Assembly (NCBI GenBank): GCA_038243995.1
Contig: JBBRTV010000025.1
Location: 1 to 64,000, forward strand
Reading direction: 5' to 3'
Source: Scleromatobacter sp038243995
Lineage (GTDB): Bacteria; Pseudomonadota; Gammaproteobacteria; Burkholderiales; Burkholderiaceae_C
DNA: 64,000 bases
Shown: in pieces, positions 1-8,497 of the stretch
Numbering within the stretch: the stretch's first letter is position 1
How the letters are laid out: each line of letters starts with the position of its first letter
Position numbers and translations under genes: made by a program
Notes under the pieces: model-generated
The model's database searches: none
What the model saw: the letters and a program-made list of their open reading frames with translations, nothing else
What the model was told of the DNA's origin: nothing

Positions 1-372
1 CGCGCACCGGCACGGCCCGTGGATAACGCTGCGCGTTACCCACCGCCCGCGCCTTCGTTCCACATGCCCACCGCCGGCGACGAGAGTAAAGGGAACCCCA
101 AAACCCGGGCCCCAATACACTGTCTCCGTCTACAACGGATCTACGCTCCGCGCGTCCCCGATGTCAGGCCGCTCCAGGCTCATACCTGAATTGGAAAAGA
201 CTCTCGCCCTGCCCGGACCGGCCGTTCCGCCCGCGAGTGAATCAAGTTGGTTTGTTCGAAATTGCGTCCGAGCATAGCTGCATGCTCCATACCGGTCGTT
301 GGCGAGCGGCTGCTGTTGGCCGACATGAGCCGGTCGGCGTGGCGCTGCCGATCGTCCGGAGGGAGCATGGTT
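1..372. other. Unassigned left-end stretch, no convincing gene
   Basis: No reading frame here carries a recognisable domain, a clear ribosome binding site and a plausible length together. The short open frames on both strands have the arginine- and proline-rich composition typical of non-coding GC-rich DNA. The segment lies downstream of the toxin gene that ends at position 373. It could include the promoter of a gene beyond the left edge, which cannot be judged from this window. Confidence 0.5.
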
Positions 373-699
373 TCAGTGCCGATAGTCTTCTTCGCGCTGG
401 TGCCGGACAGCGCCCACGACTACGTCGTCGCCGAGAATTTCGAACAGGACAATATAGCCCGCTGCGCCGAACGGCACGATGAGCTCACGCGAGCGACCGT
501 TGCCCAGTTCCGCCCTGCGACAGGAGTAAGGGGACCACGACAGTAGACGCATTCCCTCACGGATCGAGTCGAGCGCGCGTTGAGGCGTCGTCCAATCAGG
601 TGTCTCGCTCGCGAATTCGCGTTCGATAGCGAAGTCCTCCAGGCGCTGAAGGTCCGCAACGGCCTCTTCGAGCAGCGTGACCAGGTACGCGGTCGTCAC
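373..699 (-). CDS. ParE/RelE-superfamily toxin of a type II toxin-antitoxin module
   Basis: Small 108-residue protein. The N-terminus resembles the ParE pattern Y-V-x-L-x-E-x-A-x-x-D-L, and the C-terminal half has the typical core: a CRR near the middle, REL-IPFG, GYIVLFEI and the terminal RHQREEDY motif. Toxins of this family bind a partner antitoxin; ParE members attack DNA gyrase and RelE members cleave mRNA. The C-terminal RHQxE-DY pattern fits the ParE-like branch better. The start overlaps the stop of the upstream antitoxin gene by four bases (ATGA), so the pair is translationally coupled. Whether the toxin is active cannot be told from sequence. Confidence 0.8.
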   Translation of the reverse strand: MTTAYLVTLLEEAVADLQRLEDFAIEREFASETPDWTTPQRALDSIREGMRLLSWSPYSCRRAELGNGRSRELIVPFGAAGYIVLFEILGDDVVVGAVRHQREEDYRH

Positions 700-980
700 C
701 GGCCTGCGCGCTGAGCAGCCCGGCGCTTGGCGTCGTCAAGTCGCCCTTGCAAGCCGGCCATGACCTCATCGACCGTACGCCCACCGCCGTCGTGCTTCCA
801 GCGCTCGATCGCCGCCTCGCCACGCTTGACGAACTCAGCCTGCACGCGACGCCAAGCTGCGGCCGCGACGACGGCCTCTTCAATGAACTGAGTGAGCGAC
901 TCGCCTTCGCGCAAGACGGCCTCGACTTCGGCCCGAACCTCGGGCTCGACGCGAATGGGGGGAAAGGTAGCGGAGCGCAT
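696..980 (-). CDS. Antitoxin partner, YlcI/YnfO-like small DNA-binding protein
   Basis: This 94-residue protein is encoded directly upstream of the ParE-like toxin and overlaps it by four bases. The N-terminal third (RSATFPPIRVEPEVRAEVEA) fits a ribbon-helix-helix segment, followed by a helical ESLTQFIEEAV segment typical of this antitoxin group. The C-terminal half is charged and helical and would be the toxin-binding part. Antitoxins of this kind usually repress their own promoter. A palindrome overlapping the predicted -10 box just upstream (993-1006) is a candidate operator. The assignment rests on the operon and the N-terminal pattern; detailed family membership is uncertain. Confidence 0.72.
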   Translation of the reverse strand: MRSATFPPIRVEPEVRAEVEAVLREGESLTQFIEEAVVAAAAWRRVQAEFVKRGEAAIERWKHDGGGRTVDEVMAGLQGRLDDAKRRAAQRAGR

Positions 981-981
981 T

Positions 982-1017
982 CAGGCAATGTATAGCAAAC
1001 GTGCTACGCCCGCAATG
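982..1017 (-). promoter_or_regulatory. Candidate toxin-antitoxin promoter and operator
   Basis: On the minus strand a -10-like TATACA (994-989) sits only about ten bases before the antitoxin ATG at 980, so the transcript would be nearly leaderless. The palindrome TAGCA-AACG-TGCTA (993-1006) overlaps this box and is a plausible autorepression site. The -35 region is weak (TTGCGG around 1015-1010). Confidence 0.35.
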
Positions 1018-1148
1018 TTCCGCGCCCACGCCATGCGCGCGTGGCCACCAGCGGAGAGCCCGGCACGCCGTCTGCTCTACGGTGGAGCCCGCATCCCGCG
1101 GGTCGCCCGACCTTTGCCCGACCGCATGCCAACCCGCCGATCCCGCCC

Positions 1149-3056
1149 ATGATCCAGCCCCCGCCGCCGCCGCGCGCCCGCCCCCTCCGGCGCGGCGCGC
1201 TGGGTGTCCTCGCCATCCTGCTGGCGCTGGGCGCGCTGGCATGGGCGTTCGACTGGAACTGGTTCCGGCCGGCGATCCAGCGCTACGTCATGTCGCACTC
1301 CGGCCGCACGTTCGAATTCGACCAGTTGCGCGTGCGCTTCGCGGGCTCGCTCGATCCGACCGTCGAGTTCGACAACCTGCGGGTGCAGAACGCGCCCTGG
1401 GCCGACCAGCGTCCGTTGATCGACGCCCGCCGGGTCGCCGCGACCTTCTCCTGGCGCACCCTGTTCGACAGCCAGACCGTCGTCAGCCTGCTCGTGCTGG
1501 AGGACGCGCAGGTCGACCTCGAGCGCCAGGCCAACGGGCTGCGCAACTGGCGGCTCGGACATCCTGAAGATACCGGGCCGCAGCGCGTGAAGGTGATGGC
1601 GATCGACGCGAGCCGCAGCCGCCTGCATACGGTGCATGGCGGCATCGGCCTCGTCGCCGACGCGCAGATTTCGGCCTTGGCCGCACCGCAACCCGTTGCC
1701 GGCCATCCCGACCTGCCGCTGACGAAGCAGCTCGTCTTTCGCGGCACGCTGGACGGCAAGGCCATTGCCGTCGACGCCGCCGTCAGCAAGGTGCTGACCT
1801 TCGGCATCTCGTCGGAGCGCTTCGCCGCGCGTGGCACGGGCAGGCTCGGCGCATTGCGCATCGATGCCGACGGCGTGGCGACCGACGTGCGCTCGGGAGG
1901 GGATATCGAGGCCGACGTGACGCTGTCGTCGGACGGCGCCGGTGCGCCGTGGCCCCTGCCCGCGGCGCTCGCCCACGTGCGCCCGCTGACCGCACGGGCC
2001 CACGTGAAGAAGGACGGCCGCACCTGGACCGTCGACAACCTGCGCGGCCAGCTCGGCCAGCACGGCGAGCTCGCGGGCGAACTGATGGTCGTCGACCCGC
2101 AGGCCGACGGCGCGCGACGCGTCCTGCGCGCGACCTTGCACGACGTGGTGCTCGATCTCGACGATCTGGTCGCGCCGACGGCACGGTCGCCCACCGGCGC
2201 GGTCGCGCCCGGCGCGCAACGGCCGGCGCCCGTCGACGCCAACGAGCACGCCCTCTCCACGGCCCCCGTCGACCTGGCGGCGCTGCGCGACTTCGACGCC
2301 GACATCGACCTGAAGAACACCCGCTTCCTGCACGGCGAGCGCGACCTCCTGCAAAGCCTGCGCGGCCAGGCGACGCTGTCGAACGGCGTGCTGAAGCTGA
2401 CGGCGCTCGACCTGGGCCTCGCCGACGGTCACCTGACCGGGACGGCGCAGGTCGATGCCACGCACTCGCCGGCCGAACTCGCACTCGATCTGCAGGCGCG
2501 CGGACTGCGCATCGACCGTCTGTCGAGCAAACTGGCCAACAACAACGGGCTGATCGGCGCGGTGGACGGCCGCGCGATGCTGCGCTCGCGCGGCGATTCG
2601 GTGCGCGCGCTCGCCACCGCGGCGTCCGGCACGCTGAGCGCGTTGCTCGCCCCCGGGGCCAGCGTCTCGAAGCGCTTCGACGCCAAGATGAGCCTGGACG
2701 GCGGCGCATGGCTGCGCTCGCTGCTCGACCGCGCGGAGCGCGTGCCGGTGCAGTGCGCCGCGCTGACGCTGGATGTCGACCACGGCATCGGCACCACGCG
2801 CCGCTTCCAGTTCGAGACCGAGCACACCGCGCTGGCCGGCGGCGGCTCGGTGAGCTTCGCGAACGAGTCCCTGGAAGCCGCCGTCATGCCCGTCCGCAAG
2901 GAGCGCGCGCTGCTCGTGCTGGACAAATCGGTTCACTTCAGCGGGCCGTGGCACGACATCAAGATCTCGCTCGCGCCGCCGTTGAGCGCGGCGCAGCCAG
3001 GGCGATGCGTCGTCGCGGAACGGGCGCGGGCCGAGTCAGCGGCGACTGCGAAATGA
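1149..3056 (+). CDS. AsmA family protein, inner-membrane anchored, periplasmic
   Basis: 635 residues from ATG 1149. An N-terminal proline/arginine-rich cytoplasmic stub is followed by one membrane helix (about residues 18-36) and then W-F-RP near 40, the usual start of the AsmA domain. The rest is the long beta-rich periplasmic region of AsmA/TamB-like proteins, with a C-terminal AsmA_2-type segment containing HFSGPWHD. Members of this superfamily are implicated in phospholipid transport between membranes. An upstream in-frame ATG at 1041 would add a low-complexity extension overlapping the antitoxin promoter side, so the start just before the membrane helix is preferred. No operon partner is visible. 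Confidence 0.85.
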   Translation: MIQPPPPPRARPLRRGALGVLAILLALGALAWAFDWNWFRPAIQRYVMSHSGRTFEFDQLRVRFAGSLDPTVEFDNLRVQNAPWADQRPLIDARRVAATFSWRTLFDSQTVVSLLVLEDAQVDLERQANGLRNWRLGHPEDTGPQRVKVMAIDASRSRLHTVHGGIGLVADAQISALAAPQPVAGHPDLPLTKQLVFRGTLDGKAIAVDAAVSKVLTFGISSERFAARGTGRLGALRIDADGVATDVRSGGDIEADVTLSSDGAGAPWPLPAALAHVRPLTARAHVKKDGRTWTVDNLRGQLGQHGELAGELMVVDPQADGARRVLRATLHDVVLDLDDLVAPTARSPTGAVAPGAQRPAPVDANEHALSTAPVDLAALRDFDADIDLKNTRFLHGERDLLQSLRGQATLSNGVLKLTALDLGLADGHLTGTAQVDATHSPAELALDLQARGLRIDRLSSKLANNNGLIGAVDGRAMLRSRGDSVRALATAASGTLSALLAPGASVSKRFDAKMSLDGGAWLRSLLDRAERVPVQCAALTLDVDHGIGTTRRFQFETEHTALAGGGSVSFANESLEAAVMPVRKERALLVLDKSVHFSGPWHDIKISLAPPLSAAQPGRCVVAERARAESAATAK

Positions 3057-3145
3057 CCTTCCCTGCAGGCAGCGACAGCCTGTCTCGACGCCCCCGCGTC
3101 GGCGCGACGACGTCGGATGTCACCCGCGCCGGGACGGCGCCGGGC

Positions 3146-3175
3146 GGGGCGGGGCGAGGCGAGGCGAGGCGGGGC
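3146..3175. repeat. Pentanucleotide repeat tract (GGGGC/GAGGC, six units)
   Basis: Six consecutive 5-bp units read GGGGC, GGGGC, GAGGC, GAGGC, GAGGC, GGGGC. The tract lies between the AsmA stop codon and the decayed MFS gene. It is a G-rich simple repeat that could expand or contract by slippage; no role is evident. Confidence 0.8.
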
Positions 3176-3199
3176 GGCGAGCGTGCCGGCGGCCGCCCG

Positions 3200-3847
3200 C
3201 GCGTGGTGGCGGATGGATGCGGCGGGCACAGCGCGGGCTCTTCCGGGCCGAATTCGCGCAGGCGCTGACCCGCGTTGCGCGCACGATACGGGCCGCCCAG
3301 GAGCGGCGCCAGCGTCGCGATGACGGCCACGAGCGGCTACCAGCAGCGCCAGCGCCCAGCGCAGGTCCCTGGCCTGCGCGAGCCAGCCGAACAGGGGCGG
3401 CCCGACGAGCAGGCCGGTGTAGCCGAAGCCCGAGAGCAGCGCGATCGCCCGTGCCGCGTGCGTGCCCTGCGCGCCGATGTTGTCGCGCGCGGCCGATTCC
3501 GCCTCGCGCGCGGCGGCCGCGAAGGCCGACGGCACGACGGTGGCGAGGCCCAGCCCCATCAGCGCGAACGCGATCATCGCCACGCCGAGTGGCGCAAAGA
3601 CCAGCGCCCCGGCGAACGCGACGGCGCCCAGCGCATTGAAGCCGCGCAACAGACGCAAGGTGCCGAAGCGCGCGAGCAGCACGTCCCCCAACAGGCGCAT
3701 GCCGGTCATCGCTGCGGCGAACACGGCGTAGCCGAGCGCCGCGACGGACTCGCTGGCGAAGGTCTCCTCGCGCAGGTAGACGGCACTCCAGTCGGCCAAC
3801 GCGCCCTCGGTCAGGAACGCGCAGAAGCAGACGATGCCGAGGCCGAG
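3200..3847 (-). pseudogene. MFS transporter remnant, N-terminal half lost plus frameshift
   Basis: Minus-strand translation from about 3847 gives the second half of a major facilitator superfamily transporter: a GALADWSAVYL segment, a short loop with GDVLLARFG, several hydrophobic helices and GYTGLLVGPPLFGWLAQ. The reading frame is closed at its 5' side by an in-frame TGA at about 3848-3850, so the first six or so helices are missing. Near 3331 the frame breaks inside a helix (ALLVAA then VAVIATLAPLLGG in the next frame), consistent with one extra base. Two independent lesions make this a pseudogene. The exact 3' limit is uncertain because the shifted frame stays open towards the AsmA gene. 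Confidence 0.75.
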
Positions 3848-3974
3848 TCACCAGCTCGCTCGACGTCGCGGCGATTCGCAGGTGCACACCGTGTTGCTCG
3901 ACGAGACCTGGCCGGAGGGCGTCGCGGCGGGGGTGCCCGTGCACGTGGTGGGCGTCCCGGCCCGAAACCGGTGA
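3848..3974 (+). pseudogene. Possible 3' fragment of an unidentified gene
   Basis: Immediately beyond the truncated MFS remnant, the plus strand contains a short frame ending at TGA 3972-3974 whose last residues (HTVLLDETWPEGVAAGVPVH) look more protein-like than the neighbouring frames. It has no start and no recognisable domain. It may be the tail of a gene whose front was lost in the same deletion that removed the MFS N-terminal half. This is an inference from composition only. Confidence 0.22.
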
Positions 3975-4034
3975 TCGACGCCATCGAGTCCGCGGCGCGA
4001 GCGCCGCGGCCCGCACGGGTTCCCTGACGCGAAC

Positions 4035-4054
4035 GGGGCCGCGATCGCGGCCCC
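4035..4054 (-). terminator. Perfect 20-bp GC palindrome downstream of the GDPD gene
   Basis: GGGGCCGCGATCGCGGCCCC is perfectly self-complementary and lies about 40 bases past the stop of the minus-strand GDPD gene. It could act as a transcription terminator or RNA 3'-end stabiliser, but no U-tract follows on either strand. Confidence 0.4.
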
Positions 4055-4095
4055 GCAGGGGACAGTGCTCGGCGCCGGGGAACCGGGGCCGGAAT

Positions 4096-5511
4096 TCAGC
4101 GTCCGGTTTCCGTCAGGTAGGTGGCGCGCGCCGCGAACCCGGTGTTGGCGAAGTCCGTGAAGACGCCGTCGATGCCGGCGCGGAAGAACGCCAGGTATTC
4201 GGCGGTGGGGTCGCCCTTGTACACGCCGGCGAGGTACTGCGGCTCGTTGCGGAACGTGTACGTGTGGACGAACAGGCCCGCCTTGTGCGCATCGGCGATC
4301 AGCGACGTCGGGGCGATCGTGTTCACGTCCGCGAGCTTGCCGACGTAGGGCGTGCCGTCCGCGTTGGTCGTCGGGTACGGCGACACCGTCAGGTTCATCA
4401 CCTGCGGCTTCCATGGACCGATCCCGTCGGCGTAGGTCTTGATCTCGGCCAGGCCGGCGGGCGTGAGCATGTCGCCGAAGTAGCGCGCATCGCCGGCCAG
4501 CGTCCAACTGTACGGGCGACCGTCGACGAAGTTGTAGACGTCGTCGGTGCGGTAGATCATCGCGCCCGTCTTGTAGTCGGTGTCGTTGCCGTCGACCAGC
4601 TGCACGACGCGCGTTGCCAGGCCGATCGAGCGCATGTACTTGAGCGCGGCCGGGTCGAAGCTCTGCACGAAGATCGGCGCGGTCTTCGAGTTCAGTCCGT
4701 TGTCCTTGATCAGCTGGACGAACCCGTCGAGGTAGGGATGCGCACCGCTGCCGCAGCCGTTGGCGATCGCCTGGGCGTCGTTCCAGACCGGATTCTTCGC
4801 TTCGGGATAGACCGTGATCGTGCGACCGGTCGTGGCGGCCTTGGCCTTCGCGATGTCGATGATCTCCTGCATGGTCAGGACCGGGTACTGCCCGTTCAGC
4901 GCCGTCGGGCGCTGGGCGCGCGCGTCATAGGTGGTGCCGCCTATCCATTGCTTCAGTTCCTCGACGGTGAAATCGGTCACCGACCAGTCGTTGGTGTGAT
5001 CCTCGCCGTCGACGACGAGCGACTTCAGCACCGACTTCGGATCGTTCGCATCCGTGCGGTCGCTCAGGTACTGCGCGGGGCCACCGTAGGTGGCGAGGTC
5101 ATAGGCGACGTCGACCAGCACGCCCGGCACGGTGCGCATGCGCGCGGCGACGGTCGGGTTGGTCTGCGCAATCGTGGCGATGTTGGTGTTGTCGCTCAGC
5201 CAGGGGTTGTGGCGCGCGACCAGGACGCAGTCCTTGGTCATGTGCAAGTCTTCCTCGAGCGAATCCGCGCCGGCGTCGGCCGCCCCCTCGTAAGCCGGCC
5301 AGGTCTCTTCCGGATACAGGCCGGGCAGGCCGCGATGGCCGATCACGAGCGGCGCCGAGCCGTCGAGCGTCAGCAACGGGGCAGGCGCGGGCGCGGGGGT
5401 CGGGGCCGGCGCTGCGGCCGGGGTTTCGCTGCCGTCGCAAGCCGTGAGGGCGAGCGCCGCGACGAACAGCGGCGCGAGCCGCCGGGCAATGTGGACGTGA
5501 GTCAGGCGCAT
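4096..5511 (-). CDS. Glycerophosphodiester phosphodiesterase family lipoprotein
   Basis: 471 residues from ATG 5511. A signal peptide ends in the lipobox LTAC (about residues 18-21), followed by a Pro/Ala linker, so the mature protein is probably lipid-anchored in the envelope. The catalytic domain begins with the GHRG motif, then PEETWPAYEGA and GADSLEEDLHMTKD, the HRG...E..D signature of metal-dependent GDPD enzymes, with a later ARHNPWL segment carrying the second catalytic histidine. These enzymes hydrolyse glycerophosphodiesters to glycerol-3-phosphate and an alcohol. At about 470 residues it belongs to the long, eukaryote-like secreted group rather than the cytosolic UgpQ type. An upstream in-frame start would bury the signal peptide and is rejected. 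Confidence 0.88.
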   Translation of the reverse strand: MRLTHVHIARRLAPLFVAALALTACDGSETPAAAPAPTPAPAPAPLLTLDGSAPLVIGHRGLPGLYPEETWPAYEGAADAGADSLEEDLHMTKDCVLVARHNPWLSDNTNIATIAQTNPTVAARMRTVPGVLVDVAYDLATYGGPAQYLSDRTDANDPKSVLKSLVVDGEDHTNDWSVTDFTVEELKQWIGGTTYDARAQRPTALNGQYPVLTMQEIIDIAKAKAATTGRTITVYPEAKNPVWNDAQAIANGCGSGAHPYLDGFVQLIKDNGLNSKTAPIFVQSFDPAALKYMRSIGLATRVVQLVDGNDTDYKTGAMIYRTDDVYNFVDGRPYSWTLAGDARYFGDMLTPAGLAEIKTYADGIGPWKPQVMNLTVSPYPTTNADGTPYVGKLADVNTIAPTSLIADAHKAGLFVHTYTFRNEPQYLAGVYKGDPTAEYLAFFRAGIDGVFTDFANTGFAARATYLTETGR

Positions 5512-5669
5512 GGTGTCGAGATCGAATCCGGTGAGGAAGTCGCGATCCTCGACACCCCCGGTGACGCCTTGATGACGATTCGTCGCCACCGGCATGACAG
5601 CCAGCCGACAGCTCCGGCGCCGACTCGCCCGCTAAAGTTCCGCGATGCCGCGCGCTTCTTTCATTCCCA

Positions 5670-6689
5670 GTGGTCGATGAGGCCGTGGCCACGGGCCCAG
5701 TCGTGCAGCAGCGGCGATCCGGCAAGTCCCTGGCATGGGCCGCGGATCGCCTGCGCGACCTGGGTCGCGCCGTGTCGGATGTCCCCGCCGTGCACGCCCT
5801 GGCCCGGCGGGTCTATCCGGGTGCTGGCGGCGACGACCGTCGGCGCCGGCTCACCTTCCATGCCTCGGCCTTCGCGCATCCGCGCGAACACGGGGCCCTC
5901 GTCGATTTCTTCGCGCGCGATCCCTGGCGTGCGGTCGGCCTGGCGCATCCGCAGCTGTTCCAGAAGATCCACAAGCCCTTTCCGTATCGCGGCCCCGAGG
6001 TCGCAGAACGCGTCCGGCTCGTCCGGCGCCACTATGAACTGGCGCTCGAGCGCTTCGGCCCGGCGCTGCTGGTCGCCGTCGGCGAGTCGCGCGAGCTGGC
6101 GCTCTGCGACATCGCACTGCCGAATGGCAACGGTGCGCTGCCCGTGCGCCTGGGCAAGCACCAGCGCTTCGAACGCGAGGGCGAGCTGACGCTCTCCCTC
6201 ATCGATCCATTCGGCTCGCTGTTGTATTCGATCTGCTTCACGCTGCGCGAGCGCGACGGTGAAGTCGGCCTGCTCGTCGGATCGCTGAACGGCACCGCGC
6301 CGCGAGCGGTGCTGCGCCACCTCACGAAGCTCGGCTGGGGCCTGCGGCCGCAGAGCCTGCTGGTGTTCCTCGTGCAGCAGGTCGCGCAGCTGGCCGGCGC
6401 GCGGCACATCGACGCCGTCGGTCGCGCCACCCACGCCTACTGGGGCAATCCGCGGCACGACCAGATCCGCTTCGACTATGACGCCTTCTGGCTCGAGGAA
6501 GGCGGCGTCCCCTTGCCGGACGGACTCTTCCGCCTGCCGCTGCAACCGCGCCGCCGCGCGGCGACCGACATCCCGAGCCAGAAGCGCAGCCTCTACCAGC
6601 ATCGCTACGAGTGGCTCGCGGATGTGGCCGCGTCGGTGCAGGGCGACGGCCGGCGCGCCCTCGCAGGCGAGGGCGACGCGACTGCCTGA
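5670..6689 (+). CDS. VirK/YbjX family protein (DUF535)
   Basis: 339 residues from GTG 5670. The family features are seen in order: a helical N-terminus with a YPG segment near residue 49, HPQLFQKIHKPFPYR in the first third, then REGELTLSLIDPF and LYSICFTL, and a C-terminal part with THAYWGNPRHDQIRFDYDAF and the YQHRYEWL motif. VirK and YbjX are linked to virulence and outer-membrane or lipid-modification phenotypes in enterobacteria, but their biochemistry is not established. The gene stands alone, diverging from the GDPD gene. No good Shine-Dalgarno sequence marks the start, so a slightly different start is possible. Confidence 0.85.
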   Translation: MVDEAVATGPVVQQRRSGKSLAWAADRLRDLGRAVSDVPAVHALARRVYPGAGGDDRRRRLTFHASAFAHPREHGALVDFFARDPWRAVGLAHPQLFQKIHKPFPYRGPEVAERVRLVRRHYELALERFGPALLVAVGESRELALCDIALPNGNGALPVRLGKHQRFEREGELTLSLIDPFGSLLYSICFTLRERDGEVGLLVGSLNGTAPRAVLRHLTKLGWGLRPQSLLVFLVQQVAQLAGARHIDAVGRATHAYWGNPRHDQIRFDYDAFWLEEGGVPLPDGLFRLPLQPRRRAATDIPSQKRSLYQHRYEWLADVAASVQGDGRRALAGEGDATA

Positions 6690-6758
6690 ACGCGCGCGCC
6701 GACGGGCGCCCCAGCCGCATGCCGCCATGCACGCGCCCCCAGCGCGGGGCGTGCGCCA

Positions 6759-8273
6759 TCACCAGAAGACCTCGACCCGCGCCAGCTTCTCCAGGCTCTT
6801 GCGCCCCGCGCGCGCCGTTTCCGGCAGCCGCGAGCGCAGCCAGCCGACGGCGAACCAGGCGCGCGGATCGATGGCGGCGTCGCGTTCGAAACGCTGCACG
6901 CCCACCAGATGGTCGACGTGCAGGCCGAGCGCGTCCTGCACCGGTTCGCAGGCCTGCAGCCACGCCCGGACACGCCGGGGCTTGAACAGCGGCGCCGCGA
7001 ACTCCGCGAGGTATCGCAGGCGCTTCAGGCGCTTGCGCACGCGATGCTGCTCCATCGGCTCCAGCGCCTCGAACCCGTCGGCATCGCGCACTATCTGGCA
7101 GTGCAGGCGATCGAGACGCTGGCGGAAGCCGGCGATCGGGGCTACGGCTGCCGCGGCGTCGGTCGCCGGCCCGTCCGGCACATGGGCGCGCGCCAGGGCG
7201 AACGCCAGCAATTGCAGCAAGGCGCCCTGGAACGGACTGGCCCGCACCAGCGCCGGCAGCGCGCTCTCGGCGCGACCGGCGGCGACCGGATCTGGCGGGC
7301 TCGACAAAGGCGCACCCGCGCGCAACAGCTGCTTCGCGAGCCCGCTCTCGAGCATATGCTGGTCGCGCGCCTCGCCCAGGGCGTCGAACACGGACTGGAC
7401 GACGTGCGCGATATCCGGCAGCGCACCGTCGACGAAGTCGCCCAGCTCGCGCAGCGCCGTGCGCAGGCGGCGCAGGCCGATGCGCAGCTGGTGCACGTGC
7501 CCGGGCTGCGCGCCGCCGGCCGCGATCGCGCTCGCATTGGGCAGGATTTGCGCCAGGCAGGCGGCGACGATCGCGCGCAGCAGCGCGTCGCGGTCCATCC
7601 GGCTGTCCAGTCGCGGAACGCGCGCTTTGGTCGGATCGGCGCATGCGCGGCCAGCGGCGAGCAAGGTGCCGCGCTGCGCCTTCGAGGCCGTGTCGAGCCA
7701 GAGCCCGTGGCGGGCCTGCCATTCGCGCGCCAGGGCCAGCAGTCCCTTGGGATCGCCGTCCTTGAACTCCAGCTCCAGCTCCGAGATCGCCTGCAGCCGT
7801 CCACCCGCGACGAGGCTTCCTTCGTCGAGCGCCCATTCCACCACCGCATCGTGCGCGCGCAGCAGGCGGCGCCGCCGCGTGACCTCGGTGCGAAAGACCT
7901 CGATCAGGGGCGGCCGGCCGTGCGCCTTCAACAGCTTCAGCAGGCGACGACCTACCGGCGTGGCCCCGTGGCGGGCCGGGTCGACGGGGAAGGTCGCGCC
8001 GGCGTCGGGGTCCCCCGGCACCGCGTCGGGCAGCTCGACATTGTCTTCGAGGCGCTCGATCGGATCCGGCCCCGCCGCCTTCAAGGTCTGCACCCAGTGC
8101 CCATTCTCGCGCCGCACGCGCAAGGCCATCGCATGACGCGCCAGCAGGTGATCCTCGGTGTCGAACCACCCGGCCAACAGCTCGACGCGTTCGATGCGGC
8201 GATTGCCGAGGGCTTTCAGGAGCCCGGCGCGTCCGATCGCGGAAACCTGGAACTTGAGTTCGAGTTCTGTCAT
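6759..8273 (-). CDS. CYTH and CHAD domain-containing protein
   Basis: 504 residues from ATG 8273. The N-terminus carries the CYTH signature ELELKF (ExExK), followed by RRENGHWVQTLK and later paired acidic motifs (ISELELEFKDGD), typical of the triphosphate tunnel fold. The C-terminal half is a CHAD domain with two helical repeats containing HQLRIGLRRLRTAL and HRVRKRLKRLRYL; their conserved histidines and arginines bind polyphosphate. Proteins of this architecture are usually inorganic triphosphatases (YgiF-like) or polyphosphate-granule proteins. A longer open frame upstream is low-complexity and diverges over the promoter, so the start next to the CYTH motif was chosen. Confidence 0.92.
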   Translation of the reverse strand: MTELELKFQVSAIGRAGLLKALGNRRIERVELLAGWFDTEDHLLARHAMALRVRRENGHWVQTLKAAGPDPIERLEDNVELPDAVPGDPDAGATFPVDPARHGATPVGRRLLKLLKAHGRPPLIEVFRTEVTRRRRLLRAHDAVVEWALDEGSLVAGGRLQAISELELEFKDGDPKGLLALAREWQARHGLWLDTASKAQRGTLLAAGRACADPTKARVPRLDSRMDRDALLRAIVAACLAQILPNASAIAAGGAQPGHVHQLRIGLRRLRTALRELGDFVDGALPDIAHVVQSVFDALGEARDQHMLESGLAKQLLRAGAPLSSPPDPVAAGRAESALPALVRASPFQGALLQLLAFALARAHVPDGPATDAAAAVAPIAGFRQRLDRLHCQIVRDADGFEALEPMEQHRVRKRLKRLRYLAEFAAPLFKPRRVRAWLQACEPVQDALGLHVDHLVGVQRFERDAAIDPRAWFAVGWLRSRLPETARAGRKSLEKLARVEVFW

Positions 8274-8497
8274 GGGGAGGGGGCGTGAAGGCACGCATTC
8301 CGTAAATCCTGGCCAGGACGGACCGTAGACACTAGCACCCCGGCGGGCCGCCGGCGTGATGCAACGCAAGCATCCGGCGCACGGTCGCGCAGCCGTCACG
8401 AGGCTTTCATGAAACCGCCATAGTCTGGGCACATCCCGAGGATGGGATGACGTGCGCCTGCGGCGCGCGCCCGCCGAGCGGACTTCGGGAGCCAGCG

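Noticed and set aside
1077..2954. Minus-strand open frame of about 625 codons opposite the AsmA gene
   Set aside because: Shadow frame; the plus strand has a membrane helix and AsmA features while the antisense frame is low-complexity.
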